Source of the DNA: an uncultured Clostridia bacterium
Lineage (GTDB): Bacteria; Bacillota; Clostridia; Lachnospirales; Lachnospiraceae
Direction: 5' to 3'
Assembly: GCA_937888895.1 (NCBI GenBank)
Contig: CALASV010000059.1
Coordinates: forward strand, 1 to 8,930
DNA: 8,930 bases
Below the pieces are notes generated by a model. That model did not search any database, was not told the origin of the DNA, and saw only the letters and a list, made by a program, of their open reading frames with translations. Shown piece by piece: positions 1 to 7,149 of the stretch; within the stretch, counting starts at the first letter, position 1; each line of letters begins with the position of its first letter. The position numbers and the translations under genes were made by a program.

Positions 1-60
1 GCTGGATAGAGCACTTGGCTACGGACCAAGGTGTCGGGAGTTCGAATCTTCTCACGTACG
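1..60 (+). tRNA. tRNA-Arg (anticodon ACG), 5' end cut by window edge
   Basis: Three quarters of a tRNA is visible. The 3' half of the D arm comes first. The anticodon stem is 14-18 paired with 26-30, around the seven-base loop 19-25 (CTACGGA), which puts anticodon ACG at 21-23 and reads CGN arginine codons. The T stem is 36-40 with 48-52, around loop TTCGAAT. The 3' acceptor strand is CACGTAC (53-59) and the discriminator is G60. CCA is not encoded, because TTA follows. About 14 bases of the 5' end, including the 5' acceptor strand, lie outside the window. Two G-T wobbles in the T stem are normal. Confidence 0.93.
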
Positions 61-66
61 TTATGG

Positions 67-100
67 AACCTCAAAAGTCTGAGAACTTTTGAGGTTTTTT
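67..100 (+). terminator. Rho-independent terminator after tRNA-Arg
   Basis: A perfect 12-bp stem (67-78 with 85-96) closes a 6-nt loop (79-84), and the T-run continues through 100. It begins 7 nt after the tRNA discriminator base, so it ends the tRNA transcript and insulates the exporter gene downstream. Confidence 0.93.
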
Positions 101-123
101 ATTTATCTAAGATAAAATATAAT
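95..123 (+). promoter_or_regulatory. Possible promoter for the MATE exporter gene
   Basis: A perfect -10 hexamer TATAAT lies at 118-123. The hexamer 17 bp upstream (95-100) is only the terminator T-run, a poor -35. The predicted start near 130 would leave a very short leader, with the ribosome-binding site at 131-137. It is a weak candidate; the alternative is low read-through from the tRNA unit. Confidence 0.3.
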
Positions 124-146
124 AAAAGATAGGAAGGATAATCTTT

Positions 147-1511
147 ATGGAACATTCAAGTGAAAAAAGACTTGGTACGGAACCACTTGGACCATTGATT
201 TTTAAACTAGCAATCCCTGGAATTGCTGCACAGTTAATTAATGTGCTTTATAATATGGTAGACCGTATGTATATTGGACATATTGAAGATGTAGGGGCAA
301 CGGCATTAACAGGACTTGGAGTTTGTTTGCCAATTATTGTTTTAATTTCAGCCTTTAGTGCATTTGCTGGAATGGGAGGTGCACCACTTGCAGCGATTGA
401 ATTAGGAAAAGGAGATAAACAACGAGCAGAAAAAATTTTAGGGAATGCAGTAACTATGTTACTTGGTTTTACTATTATTTTAACTATCTTTTTTAGTATT
501 TTTAAGGAACCTATTTTGTATGCTTTTGGTGCAAGTGATGAAACAATAGTATATGCATTAGATTATATTAATATTTATTTGATTGGTACAATTGCAGTAC
601 AGCTTTCTTTAGGTTTAAATACATATATTAGTTGTCAAGGAAATGCCAAAATAGCGATGTTATCTGTACTGATTGGTGCAGTATTAAATATTATTTTAGA
701 CCCAATTTTTATTTTTAGTATGGATATGGGAGTGAAAGGTGCAGCACTTGCAACGATTATTTCTCAAGCTTGTAGTGCCATTTGGGTAGTTGGATTTTTA
801 GTTTCTAAAAAATCCGTCATTCGTATTAAAAAAGAAAATTTAAAATTAGAAGGAAAAACAATTGGAAAAATATTAGCATTAGGTAGTGCACCATTTGTAA
901 TACAGTCAACAGAAGCCTTTGTGACAATTGTTTTAAATAATGGATTACAAAAATATGGTGGAGACTTATATGTAGGTTCTTTGACTATTTTACAAAGTGT
1001 AATGCAATTAATTGTGGTTCCTATCAATGGGATGACACAAGGAGTACAACCAATTATTAGTTATAATTATGGTGCTAAAAATTTTGATAGAGTAAAAAAG
1101 TCATTTAAAATTTTAGTAACAGTTGATTTATGTGTAACTGTAACAGCATGTCTGTTAACTCAGTTTATTCCAGGAGTATTTGCTTCTATTTTTACACCAG
1201 AAGCAGAATTAATTACATTGGTAGAAAAAGTAATGCCAATTTTTTTTGCTGGAATTTGGATTTTTGGTATTCAAATGGCATGTCAAAGTACATTTATGGG
1301 TATGGGACAAGCAAAGGTTTCTTTATTCCTAGCATTACTTCGAAAAGTGTTTTTATTGATTCCATTGTCGCTCATTTTACCAAACTTTTTTGAAGAAAAA
1401 GTGTATGGTGTTTATTATGCAGAACCGATTGCGGATGTTTTAGCAGCAATTACAACAGGGTGTGTATTTTTAGTTATGGTGAAGAAATTGTTACAAACAG
1501 AAGAAAATTAA
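147..1511 (+). CDS. MATE-family multidrug/toxic compound exporter
   Basis: This is an integral membrane exporter of the multidrug and toxin extrusion family, which uses a Na+ or H+ gradient to expel cationic or other small molecules. The protein has 454 residues, the usual family length. It is dominated by hydrophobic stretches consistent with about 12 transmembrane helices in two homologous halves. The N-terminal family pattern is clear: a short polar start, PLIFKLAIPGIAAQL, then LYNMVDRMYIGHI, the classic MATE signature around the conserved Asp and 'IGH'. The second half has the matching GMTQGVQPIISYNYGA segment. The ATG follows AGGAAGG (131-137) with 9 nt spacing. It stands alone between two terminators. 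The substrate cannot be inferred. It is intact, with base use like its neighbours. Confidence 0.92.
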   Translation: MEHSSEKRLGTEPLGPLIFKLAIPGIAAQLINVLYNMVDRMYIGHIEDVGATALTGLGVCLPIIVLISAFSAFAGMGGAPLAAIELGKGDKQRAEKILGNAVTMLLGFTIILTIFFSIFKEPILYAFGASDETIVYALDYINIYLIGTIAVQLSLGLNTYISCQGNAKIAMLSVLIGAVLNIILDPIFIFSMDMGVKGAALATIISQACSAIWVVGFLVSKKSVIRIKKENLKLEGKTIGKILALGSAPFVIQSTEAFVTIVLNNGLQKYGGDLYVGSLTILQSVMQLIVVPINGMTQGVQPIISYNYGAKNFDRVKKSFKILVTVDLCVTVTACLLTQFIPGVFASIFTPEAELITLVEKVMPIFFAGIWIFGIQMACQSTFMGMGQAKVSLFLALLRKVFLLIPLSLILPNFFEEKVYGVYYAEPIADVLAAITTGCVFLVMVKKLLQTEEN

Positions 1512-1533
1512 ATTTTGTTTTATATAAAAAAAG

Positions 1534-1576
1534 TAATGTTGGTAAATATTTTGTTTTATTTACCAACATTATTTTT
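1534..1576 (+). terminator. Bidirectional rho-independent terminator between convergent genes
   Basis: The arms 1534-1548 and 1557-1571 form a perfect 15-bp stem around an 8-nt T-rich loop, followed by TTTTT at 1572-1576. An A-run at 1525-1532 supplies a U-tract on the opposite strand. It can therefore end both the MATE transcript from the left and the catalase-like transcript from the right. Confidence 0.88.
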
Positions 1577-1682
1577 GTTAGGTGGAATACAAGTTCCAAC
1601 TAACAAATCGCAATAGTGGTTATTTAGTTATGAGTAAGTAGCGAAGTGGATTGTGAATATCCGATTGACTAAAAACAATAAC
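1577..1682. other. Structured non-coding segment between convergent genes
   Basis: There is no credible ORF here. The segment is rich in self-complementarity. Bases 1577-1587 pair with 1594-1604 (11 positions, one mismatch, 6-nt loop). A second domain pairs GTTATT (1619-1624) with AATAAC (1677-1682) and TAGT (1625-1628) with ACTA (1668-1671), with a 5-nt bulge. AATCG (1606-1610) could pair with CGATT (1662-1666) across that stem, a possible pseudoknot. On the minus strand it would be the 3' untranslated region of the catalase-like mRNA. It could be a dispersed palindromic repeat, a small RNA or an mRNA stability element; I do not recognise it as a named family. Confidence 0.4.
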
Positions 1683-1708
1683 TAGACTTTTATTTATGCT
1701 GAATAAAC

Positions 1709-2377
1709 TTAATTAAAAGAAGTAGGTTTTACTTCGGTCTTTGGAAATGTAGCATTATTAGGAGAAGGTTCAGACATACTAAAATACATTTTTGCAGCTT
1801 TTGTTGTTCCAAAGTCTCGATTAGAACCAGTATCTTGTACTTTATTGAAAGCTTCACGAAACATAGCATTATGTGCTTCTTCACGATTTAATAGAAAGTC
1901 AATAGTATCTTTTACTTTTTTATCATCAATTTGGCGATATAAATATTCATATACAACTTTTGCTCTTTGTTCAGATGCAATATTAGAAAGTAAGTCAGCA
2001 CATAAATCTCCAGTAACAGTAACATAATCGGCTGTCCAAGAATAACCAGAAGCATTGATTAGACCAGGATTTAGACCAAGTAATACATGAGACTGAATTT
2101 CTCCTGCTGGAACTGACATCGCATTTACATCATGCCCATTTAAAAGATGAATGGTTTGAGCAATCATTTCCATATGTCCAAGTTCTTCTGCTGCAATATC
2201 TAAAAATAAATCTTTAATTTCAGCATCTTTAATACGAAAACTTTGGGACATATACTGCATAGCAGCTTTTAATTCTCCATTTGCACCACCTAATTGTTCC
2301 TGTAAAAGAACAGCGTATTTTGGATTTGGTTTTTCAATAGCAACGGGATGGAATAATTGTTTTTCGTGTTTAAACAT
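1709..2377 (-). CDS. Manganese catalase / CotJC-like ferritin-fold protein
   Basis: This is a dimanganese catalase-type protein that would break down hydrogen peroxide; the CotJC branch sits in the spore coat or mother cell. All five expected metal ligands are visible: E35, E65 and H68 (in AAEELGH), E136 (in ASEQRA) and H169 (in NREEAH), in the order and near the spacing of Lactobacillus plantarum Mn catalase. The opening MFKHEKQLFHPV is also typical. At 222 residues it is longer than my recollection of CotJC (about 190) and shorter than classical Mn catalases (about 265-300). The start is ATG 2377: GTGAGG lies 6 nt upstream. An in-frame GTG at 2389 falls inside that ribosome-binding site and is rejected. 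No cotJA or cotJB is adjacent, so it stands alone. Whether it is a coat protein or a cytosolic stress enzyme is open. Confidence 0.88.
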   Translation of the reverse strand: MFKHEKQLFHPVAIEKPNPKYAVLLQEQLGGANGELKAAMQYMSQSFRIKDAEIKDLFLDIAAEELGHMEMIAQTIHLLNGHDVNAMSVPAGEIQSHVLLGLNPGLINASGYSWTADYVTVTGDLCADLLSNIASEQRAKVVYEYLYRQIDDKKVKDTIDFLLNREEAHNAMFREAFNKVQDTGSNRDFGTTKAAKMYFSMSEPSPNNATFPKTEVKPTSFN

Positions 2378-2406
2378 AACATACCTCACTTTTTTATAAA
2401 ATGAAA

Positions 2407-2423
2407 ATTGTTATTATTGTTAT
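2407..2423 (-). repeat. Tandem 8-bp direct repeat upstream of the catalase-like gene
   Basis: ATTGTTAT occurs at 2407-2414 and again at 2416-2423, a 9-bp period, 30-46 bp upstream of the start codon at 2377 on the coding strand of the minus-strand gene. It could be a regulator site in the leader or promoter. In such A+T-rich DNA it may be chance. No convincing sigma-A hexamer pair was found between this gene and the terminator at 2466-2503. Confidence 0.25.
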
Positions 2424-2465
2424 CATGGAAGTGAAATTTTATACTATTTAATCAAATTAAAAATG

Positions 2466-2503
2466 AAAAACAGCCCTTTATCATTAGATAAAGAGCTGTT
2501 TTT
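2466..2503 (-). terminator. Rho-independent terminator of the ROK kinase gene
   Basis: Arms 2466-2482 and 2487-2503 form a 17-position stem with one C-A mismatch and an ATTA loop. Read on the minus strand, the stem is followed by a T-rich tail. It lies 11 nt past the kinase stop. The plus-strand side also ends in eight Ts, so it could work in both directions. Confidence 0.88.
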
Positions 2504-2513
2504 TTTGTAAAGA

Positions 2514-3386
2514 TTATGCGTTGAGTGCGTCAACAGCAAGTTGAATACAACCCATAACACCTTGATTGTCATTTAATGATGGTGGAACAATATAAGACTC
2601 AATGTTATCAATTTCTTTTGTGAGTACATAACCATTTAATAATTCAACAGTTTTCTGACGAACAAGAGGGAATAACTGTTCTTGATGCATTACACCACCG
2701 CCAAGAACAATACGCTGTGGAGAGAGAATTAAAATATAGTTTACTAATGCTTTTGCAATATATTCTGCTTCTAATTCCCATACTTCTGGAACATCTTTCA
2801 AGTCAAAAGCTTTCTTACCATAACGACCTTCGATAGCTGGACCTGCTGCTAATCCTTCCATACAGTTGCTGTGGAATGGGCATTTACCTTTATATGTATC
2901 CTTTGGATTTTTTTCTAAAAGGATATGTCCACCTTCTGGATGTAACATTCCATGAAGAAGCTGACGATTTACCATAGTACCAACACCAACACCAGTACCG
3001 ATTGTAATATAGATACCAGTATCAACATCTTGCATACAACCAAAAGTAGCTTCGCCAAGACAAGCAGCATTTACATCAGTATCAAAACCAACTGGAATGT
3101 TTAATGCTCTTTCAAATTCGCCTCTAATATCATAGTCTTTCCATGCAAGTTTTGGAGTAGCCATAATGTGACCATAAGTTTCAGATTTTGGATTTAAATC
3201 TGCTGGACCAAATGTACCAATACCAATGGCAGCTAATTCATATTTCTTAAAGAACTCAATTAACTTTGGCATAGTTATTTCTGGTGTTTCTGTAGGAATA
3301 GAAATACGGTCCATAATCTTTCCAGTTTCATCACCAACAGCACAAACCATTTTTGTACCACCTGCTTCAAGTGCACCTAATAACAT
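2514..3386 (-). CDS. ROK-family sugar kinase, probable fructokinase
   Basis: This is an ATP-dependent sugar kinase of the ROK family, cytoplasmic, probably converting fructose to fructose-6-phosphate. The 290 residues match the fructokinase branch (Bacillus YdhR/GmuE, ScrK type) in length and motif order. The N-terminal phosphate-binding EAGGTK is at 7-12. DTDVNAA carries the catalytic Asp104. The second phosphate loop ITIGTGVGVG is at 127-136. The zinc site is H154 with GKCPFHSNCMEG at 167-178 (C169, H172, C175). PQRIVLGGGV lies near the C-terminus. It is not a transcriptional ROK repressor, because no N-terminal helix-turn-helix is present. The start is well supported: AAGGAGG (3393-3399 complement) sits 6 nt before the ATG. 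No sugar transporter or hydrolase is adjacent, so the natural substrate remains inferred from family likeness. Confidence 0.9.
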   Translation of the reverse strand: MLLGALEAGGTKMVCAVGDETGKIMDRISIPTETPEITMPKLIEFFKKYELAAIGIGTFGPADLNPKSETYGHIMATPKLAWKDYDIRGEFERALNIPVGFDTDVNAACLGEATFGCMQDVDTGIYITIGTGVGVGTMVNRQLLHGMLHPEGGHILLEKNPKDTYKGKCPFHSNCMEGLAAGPAIEGRYGKKAFDLKDVPEVWELEAEYIAKALVNYILILSPQRIVLGGGVMHQEQLFPLVRQKTVELLNGYVLTKEIDNIESYIVPPSLNDNQGVMGCIQLAVDALNA

Positions 3387-3406
3387 AAGAATCCTCCTTA
3401 TTTTTT

Positions 3407-3440
3407 AAAGTCCTTTATTATGTAGAATAAAGGATACTTT
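3407..3440 (-). promoter_or_regulatory. Inverted repeat in the kinase leader (operator or leader hairpin)
   Basis: Bases 3407-3419 pair with 3426-3440: AAAGT with ACTTT and CCTTTATT with AATAAAGG, with a 2-nt bulge and a 6-nt loop. It lies between the predicted start site (about 3454) and the ribosome-binding site at 3393-3399. No U-run follows it on the minus strand, so it is not a simple terminator. Its position fits a repressor operator, an RNA-protein site or a stability hairpin. Confidence 0.45.
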
Positions 3441-3460
3441 AAATATTTTTTGCTATTTAT

Positions 3461-3489
3461 ATAATATGTGATTTTGAGTATGAAATCAA
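3461..3489 (-). promoter_or_regulatory. Sigma-A type promoter of the ROK kinase gene
   Basis: On the minus strand, -35 TTGATT (3484-3489) and -10 TATTAT (3461-3466) are separated by exactly 17 bp. They match consensus at 4/6 and 5/6 positions. The predicted start is near 3454, giving a leader of about 68 nt containing the inverted repeat at 3407-3440. Confidence 0.6.
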
Positions 3490-3493
3490 GTTG

Positions 3494-3519
3494 AAAGTGA
3501 AACTATTTCGCTTTTTTTT
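3494..3519 (+). terminator. Short terminator-like hairpin upstream of the hpf promoter
   Basis: AAAGTGAAA (3494-3502) pairs with TTTCGCTTT (3506-3514), a 9-bp stem with one G-T wobble and a 3-nt loop, running into eight Ts (3512-3519). No plus-strand gene lies just upstream, so it could stop antisense transcription through the kinase or insulate the two divergent promoters. The 3-nt loop is tight, and chance is possible in this A/T-rich stretch. Bases 3520-3640 hold nothing else I can support. Confidence 0.35.
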
Positions 3520-3641
3520 GAATATAAAATAGAAAAGTGGTATTATTTTTATACGCATTAGATTAACAATGGGAAATAATAGATGAATTTTTAGAAATTT
3601 TGTCGAAAAAATAAAAAATAACTGAAAAAATAAAAATATAC

Positions 3642-3670
3642 TTGTAAAATGTAAAGACAAATGTTATAAT
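3642..3670 (+). promoter_or_regulatory. Sigma-A type promoter of hpf
   Basis: -35 TTGTAA (3642-3647) and -10 TATAAT (3665-3670) are separated by 17 bp; the -10 is perfect and the -35 matches 4/6. The predicted start is near 3677, leaving a leader of about 180 nt before hpf. No sigma-H or sigma-B like element was obvious. Confidence 0.75.
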
Positions 3671-3676
3671 ATACAC

Positions 3677-3857
3677 GAGTAATCAAAGAAAGCCAGATTA
3701 CTTAGTGAAAGAAGAAAAGTTTTTTTGTGGAAGCGACATTAAAATTTAACCGAATAGTTATGTAGCTATTTCGTTATAAGTAAGTATTGGAATCGATTAC
3801 AAATATTCGATGGACAATCTTAGATTCTTTCATTTTCGCTTCGGAATGGAGGTAACT
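3677..3857 (+). ncRNA. Long structured hpf leader, candidate raiA-type RNA
   Basis: About 180 non-coding nt separate the promoter from the hpf start. Visible hairpins are: AGTAATC (3678-3684) with GATTACT (3696-3702); CGAATAG (3751-3757) with CTATTTCG (3766-3773), with one bulged T; ATCGA (3792-3796) with TCGAT (3807-3811); and AATC with GATT flanking TTA near 3816-3825. The raiA RNA motif is a known structured RNA found upstream of raiA/hpf genes in Firmicutes and Actinobacteria, so the position fits. I cannot confirm its consensus by eye. A plain long leader controlling hpf translation is the alternative. Confidence 0.4.
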
Positions 3858-4385
3858 ATGCGTTATATTATGTACGGAAAAAATATTGAAGTTACAGAAG
3901 GCTTAAAAGCAGCAGTAGAGGATAAGTTAAGTAAATTGTCCCGTTATTTTACCGATGATACAGAGGTTCATGTTACTTTTAGTATCGAAGGAGATGCACA
4001 GAAAATAGAAGTAACAATTCCAATGAGAAACACAATTATTCGAGCAGAAGAAGAAAATACAGATATGTATACTTCGATTGATATGGTACAGGAAATGTTA
4101 GAGCGTCAGCTTAGAAAATATAAAAATAAATTAGTAGACCAGAAACAAAATGCAGTAGGCTTATCGAAAGCATTTTTAGATGAAACTATAGAAGATGAGG
4201 ATGAAATTAAAATTATTCGTACCAAACGTTTTGCAGTAAAACCAATGGATGTAGAGGAAGCTTGTATCCAGATGGAATTATTAGGACATAATTTCTTTGT
4301 ATTCCGTAATGCAGAAACAGATGAAGTAAATGTAGTATATAAGAGAAAAGGAAATACATACGGATTGATTGAACCAGAGTACTAA
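3858..4385 (+). CDS. hpf: Ribosome hibernation-promoting factor, long form
   Basis: This protein binds the 30S decoding region of idle ribosomes and joins two 70S particles into inactive 100S dimers during starvation. At 175 residues it is the long form of the RaiA/YfiA family. The N-terminal S30AE domain covers roughly 1-100, from the RYIMYGKNIEVTEGLK opening to the KVEVTIP-like strand. An acidic linker (DETIEDEDEIK) follows. The C-terminal dimerisation domain is at about 119-175, with KRFAVKPM, LLGHNFFVFRNAET and the closing YGLIEPEY, closely matching Bacillus YvyD. The start is ATG 3858, with GGAGG 5 nt upstream; an in-frame ATG at 3810 has no such site and would add 16 unfamiliar residues. 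It is a single-gene unit with its own promoter, a long leader and a strong terminator. Confidence 0.96.
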   Translation: MRYIMYGKNIEVTEGLKAAVEDKLSKLSRYFTDDTEVHVTFSIEGDAQKIEVTIPMRNTIIRAEEENTDMYTSIDMVQEMLERQLRKYKNKLVDQKQNAVGLSKAFLDETIEDEDEIKIIRTKRFAVKPMDVEEACIQMELLGHNFFVFRNAETDEVNVVYKRKGNTYGLIEPEY

Positions 4386-4396
4386 ACTAAATTTAG

Positions 4397-4443
4397 CCCA
4401 TTAGTAAAATAGAAGTTATTTTACTAATGGGTATTATTTTTTT
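4397..4443 (+). terminator. Rho-independent terminator of hpf
   Basis: A perfect 15-bp stem (4397-4411 with 4417-4431) with a 5-nt loop is followed by TATTATTTTTTTT. It starts 11 nt after the hpf stop and separates hpf from the secA unit. Confidence 0.95.
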
Positions 4444-4474
4444 AAAATTTCTGGCTTGTTCATAAAAAATTAAG

Positions 4475-4503
4475 TTGCTAAGTGTAAACTAAAATGTTAC
4501 AAT
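4475..4503 (+). promoter_or_regulatory. Sigma-A type promoter of the secA-prfB-cheW unit
   Basis: -35 TTGCTA (4475-4480), a 17-bp spacer and -10 TACAAT (4498-4503) match consensus at 4/6 and 5/6. The start would be near 4510, about 47 nt before the secA ATG. The candidate upstream ATG at 4494 falls inside this promoter, which supports the downstream start for secA. Confidence 0.65.
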
Positions 4504-4556
4504 GGATTATAAGTATGAGTAATTTTAGATTTATATATATTGAAAGGGAATTTATA

Positions 4557-7139
4557 ATGAGCATAGCGACAAAACTTTTTGGTACACATAGTGACAGAGA
4601 ATTAAAACGTATTATGCCAATTGCAGACAAAGTAATGGCTTTGGAAGAAACAATGGCAGCATTAACAGATGATGAACTTCGTGGGAAAACAGAGGAGTTT
4701 AAAAATCGTTTACAAAATGGTGAAACATTAGACGATTTGTTAGTAGAAGCTTATGCAGTAGTGCGTGAAGCTGCATATCGTACTATTGGATTAAAACATT
4801 ATAAAGTGCAAGTGATTGGTGGTATTATTTTACATCAAGGTCGTTTGACTGAAATGAGAACTGGTGAAGGTAAAACATTAGTAGCAACACTTCCTTCTTA
4901 CTTAAATGCATTAACAGGAGAAGGTGTTCATGTAGTTACAGTAAATGATTACTTGGCAAAGCGAGACTCTGATTGGATGGGGCAGATTCATCGTTTCTTA
5001 GGATTAACCGTTGGGTGTATCTTGAATGATATGGATAATGATGCAAGACGAGCTGCGTATGCTTGTGATATTACTTATGCGACAAATAATGAACTTGGTT
5101 TCGATTATTTGCGTGATAACATGGTAATTTACAAGGAACAGCTTGTTATGAGAGGGCTTCCTTATGCAATCATTGACGAAGTAGACTCTATTTTAATTGA
5201 TGAAGCTCGTACTCCATTGATTATTTCTGGTCAGGGTGGAAAGTCTACAAAGTTATATGAGGCTTGTGATATTTTAGCAAGACAATTACAGCGTGGTACA
5301 GAGAAAGAATTATCTAAAATTGATTTGATTATGAAAGAAGACTCGGAAGAAAGTGGCGACTTTATTGTCAATGAAAAGGATAAAGTAGTAAATCTTACGG
5401 AAGCTGGTGTAGAAAAGGTAGAGAGATTCTTTAGAATTGAAAATTTAGCAGATGCAGAAAATTTAGAAATTCAGCATAATATTATTTTAGCACTTCGTGC
5501 ACATCATTTAATGTTTAAAGACCAAGATTATGTAGTAAAAGATGATGAAATTTTAATTGTAGATGACTTTACAGGTCGTATTATGCCGGGACGTCGTTAT
5601 TCTGATGGTTTACATCAGGCAATTGAAGCAAAAGAAGGTGTTGAGGTTCAACAAGAAACTAGAACACTCGCTACGATTACTTTCCAAAATTTCTTTAATA
5701 AATATGGTAAAAAGTGTGGTATGACAGGTACTGCATTAACAGAAGAAAAAGAATTTCGTGAAATTTATGGTATGGATGTTATTGTTGTTCCAACAAATCT
5801 TCCAATACAAAGAAAAGATTTAGATGATGCTGTTTATAAAACAAGACGAGAAAAGTTAAATGCGATTGTAAATTCAGTTGCTGAAGCTCACGAAAAGGGA
5901 CAACCAGTACTTGTTGGTACAATTACAATTGAAGCTTCGGAAGAATTGAGTAATATGCTTCGTAGAAAAGGCATTCCTCATAAAGTATTAAATGCAAAAT
6001 TTCATGAATTAGAAGCTGAAATTGTAGCAGATGCAGGTCAAAGAGGTGCTGTTACGATTGCTACAAATATGGCAGGTCGTGGTACAGATATTAAGCTTGG
6101 TGAAGGTGTACAAGAACTGGGTGGTTTAAAAATTATTGGTACAGAACGTCACGAATCTAGACGTATTGATAATCAGCTTCGTGGTCGTGCAGGTCGTCAA
6201 GGAGACCCAGGAGAGTCTAAATTCTATATTTCCTTGGAAGATGATTTGATGAGATTGTTTGGTTCAGAGCGTTTAATGAATATGTTTACTGCTCTTGGTA
6301 TGCCAGAAGGGGAAGAATTACAACATAAAATGTTGAGTAATGCGATTGAAACAGCTCAGAAAAAGATTGAAAATAATAACTTTGGTATTCGTAAAAATTT
6401 ATTAGAATATGACCAAGTAAATAATGACCAGCGTGAAATTATTTATGCAGAGCGTCGTAAAGTATTAAATGGCGACAATATGAGAAATTCTATTTTAAAA
6501 ATGATGAAGGAAATTATAGAAAATTGTGTAAATACAGCAATTGGTGATGAGCAACAGTCAGCAGACTGGAATTTAACAGAATTAAATCAATTATTATTAC
6601 CAATTATTCCAATGCAACCAGTACAATTAAACGAAGATGAATTAAAAGGTTTGAAAAAGCAAGATTTAATTACTCGTTTACAAGAGGAAGCAGTTAAGTT
6701 ATATGAGGCAAAAGAGGCAGAATTCCCAGAAATAGAGGCAATTCGTGAATTAGAAAGAGTTTTATTACTTAAAGTGATTGACCGTAAGTGGATGCAACAT
6801 ATTGATGATATGGACCATCTTCGTCAAGGAATTGGTTTACAGGCGTTAGGACAGAAAAATCCATTAACAGAATATAAAAACATGGGATTTGATATGTTTG
6901 ACGAAATGATAAAAGCAATTGGAGAAGATACAGTAAAAGCGTTAATGCATATTCGTGTAGAACAAAAGGTAGAGCGTGAACAGGTAGCTAAAGTAACAGG
7001 AACAAATCGTGATAATTCTATTGCAAAAGCACCAGTAAGACGCCAAGTAAAGAAAGTTCAGCCAAATGACTTATGTCCTTGTGGTTCTGGTAAAAAGTAT
7101 AAATTCTGTTGTGGTATTATTAAGCCACAAAGTAAGTAA
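4557..7139 (+). CDS. secA: Preprotein translocase ATPase SecA
   Basis: SecA is the ATP-driven motor that pushes unfolded preproteins through the SecYEG channel. The 860-residue protein is full length. Walker A GEGKT is at 103-107 and Walker B DEVD at 207-210, followed by the typical SILIDEARTPLIISG. The second nucleotide domain shows MAGRGTDIKLGEG from 505 and QLRGRAGRQGDPG from 540. The scaffold region contains WMQHIDDMDHLRQGI. The C-terminal zinc motif is C840-P-C842...C851-C852, which binds SecB-type partners or membrane lipids. The chosen ATG has AAAGGG 8 nt upstream; a more distal ATG at 4494 lies in the promoter and adds an atypical leader. A single conventional SecA is seen, with no accessory Sec system. 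It heads the unit continuing into prfB. Confidence 0.98.
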   Translation: MSIATKLFGTHSDRELKRIMPIADKVMALEETMAALTDDELRGKTEEFKNRLQNGETLDDLLVEAYAVVREAAYRTIGLKHYKVQVIGGIILHQGRLTEMRTGEGKTLVATLPSYLNALTGEGVHVVTVNDYLAKRDSDWMGQIHRFLGLTVGCILNDMDNDARRAAYACDITYATNNELGFDYLRDNMVIYKEQLVMRGLPYAIIDEVDSILIDEARTPLIISGQGGKSTKLYEACDILARQLQRGTEKELSKIDLIMKEDSEESGDFIVNEKDKVVNLTEAGVEKVERFFRIENLADAENLEIQHNIILALRAHHLMFKDQDYVVKDDEILIVDDFTGRIMPGRRYSDGLHQAIEAKEGVEVQQETRTLATITFQNFFNKYGKKCGMTGTALTEEKEFREIYGMDVIVVPTNLPIQRKDLDDAVYKTRREKLNAIVNSVAEAHEKGQPVLVGTITIEASEELSNMLRRKGIPHKVLNAKFHELEAEIVADAGQRGAVTIATNMAGRGTDIKLGEGVQELGGLKIIGTERHESRRIDNQLRGRAGRQGDPGESKFYISLEDDLMRLFGSERLMNMFTALGMPEGEELQHKMLSNAIETAQKKIENNNFGIRKNLLEYDQVNNDQREIIYAERRKVLNGDNMRNSILKMMKEIIENCVNTAIGDEQQSADWNLTELNQLLLPIIPMQPVQLNEDELKGLKKQDLITRLQEEAVKLYEAKEAEFPEIEAIRELERVLLLKVIDRKWMQHIDDMDHLRQGIGLQALGQKNPLTEYKNMGFDMFDEMIKAIGEDTVKALMHIRVEQKVEREQVAKVTGTNRDNSIAKAPVRRQVKKVQPNDLCPCGSGKKYKFCCGIIKPQSK

Positions 7140-7149
7140 AAGAAATGAA

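Noticed and set aside
1130..1393. Reading frames overlapping the MATE gene on either strand
   Set aside because: They are shadows of a well-supported 454-residue membrane protein, with no independent start signals or family features.
2378..2389. GTG start for the catalase-like gene
   Set aside because: The GTG lies within the ribosome-binding sequence of the ATG at 2377, and the family begins MFKH.
3457..3660. Minus-strand 67-codon reading frame in the hpf-kinase gap
   Set aside because: It is a low-complexity Phe/Ile/Lys-rich translation of A/T-rich DNA. It overlaps both promoters and has no supporting ribosome-binding site.
3745..3755. TTTAACCGAAT shared between the hpf leader and 8876-8886
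   Set aside because: An 11-base match between two A/T-rich non-coding stretches is expected by chance many times in 9 kb, and the flanks do not extend it.
4494..4556. Upstream in-frame ATG giving secA 21 extra residues
   Set aside because: The ATG overlaps the predicted -10 region, lacks a ribosome-binding site, and the added residues do not look like a SecA N-terminus. The ATG at 4557 has AAAGGG at good spacing.
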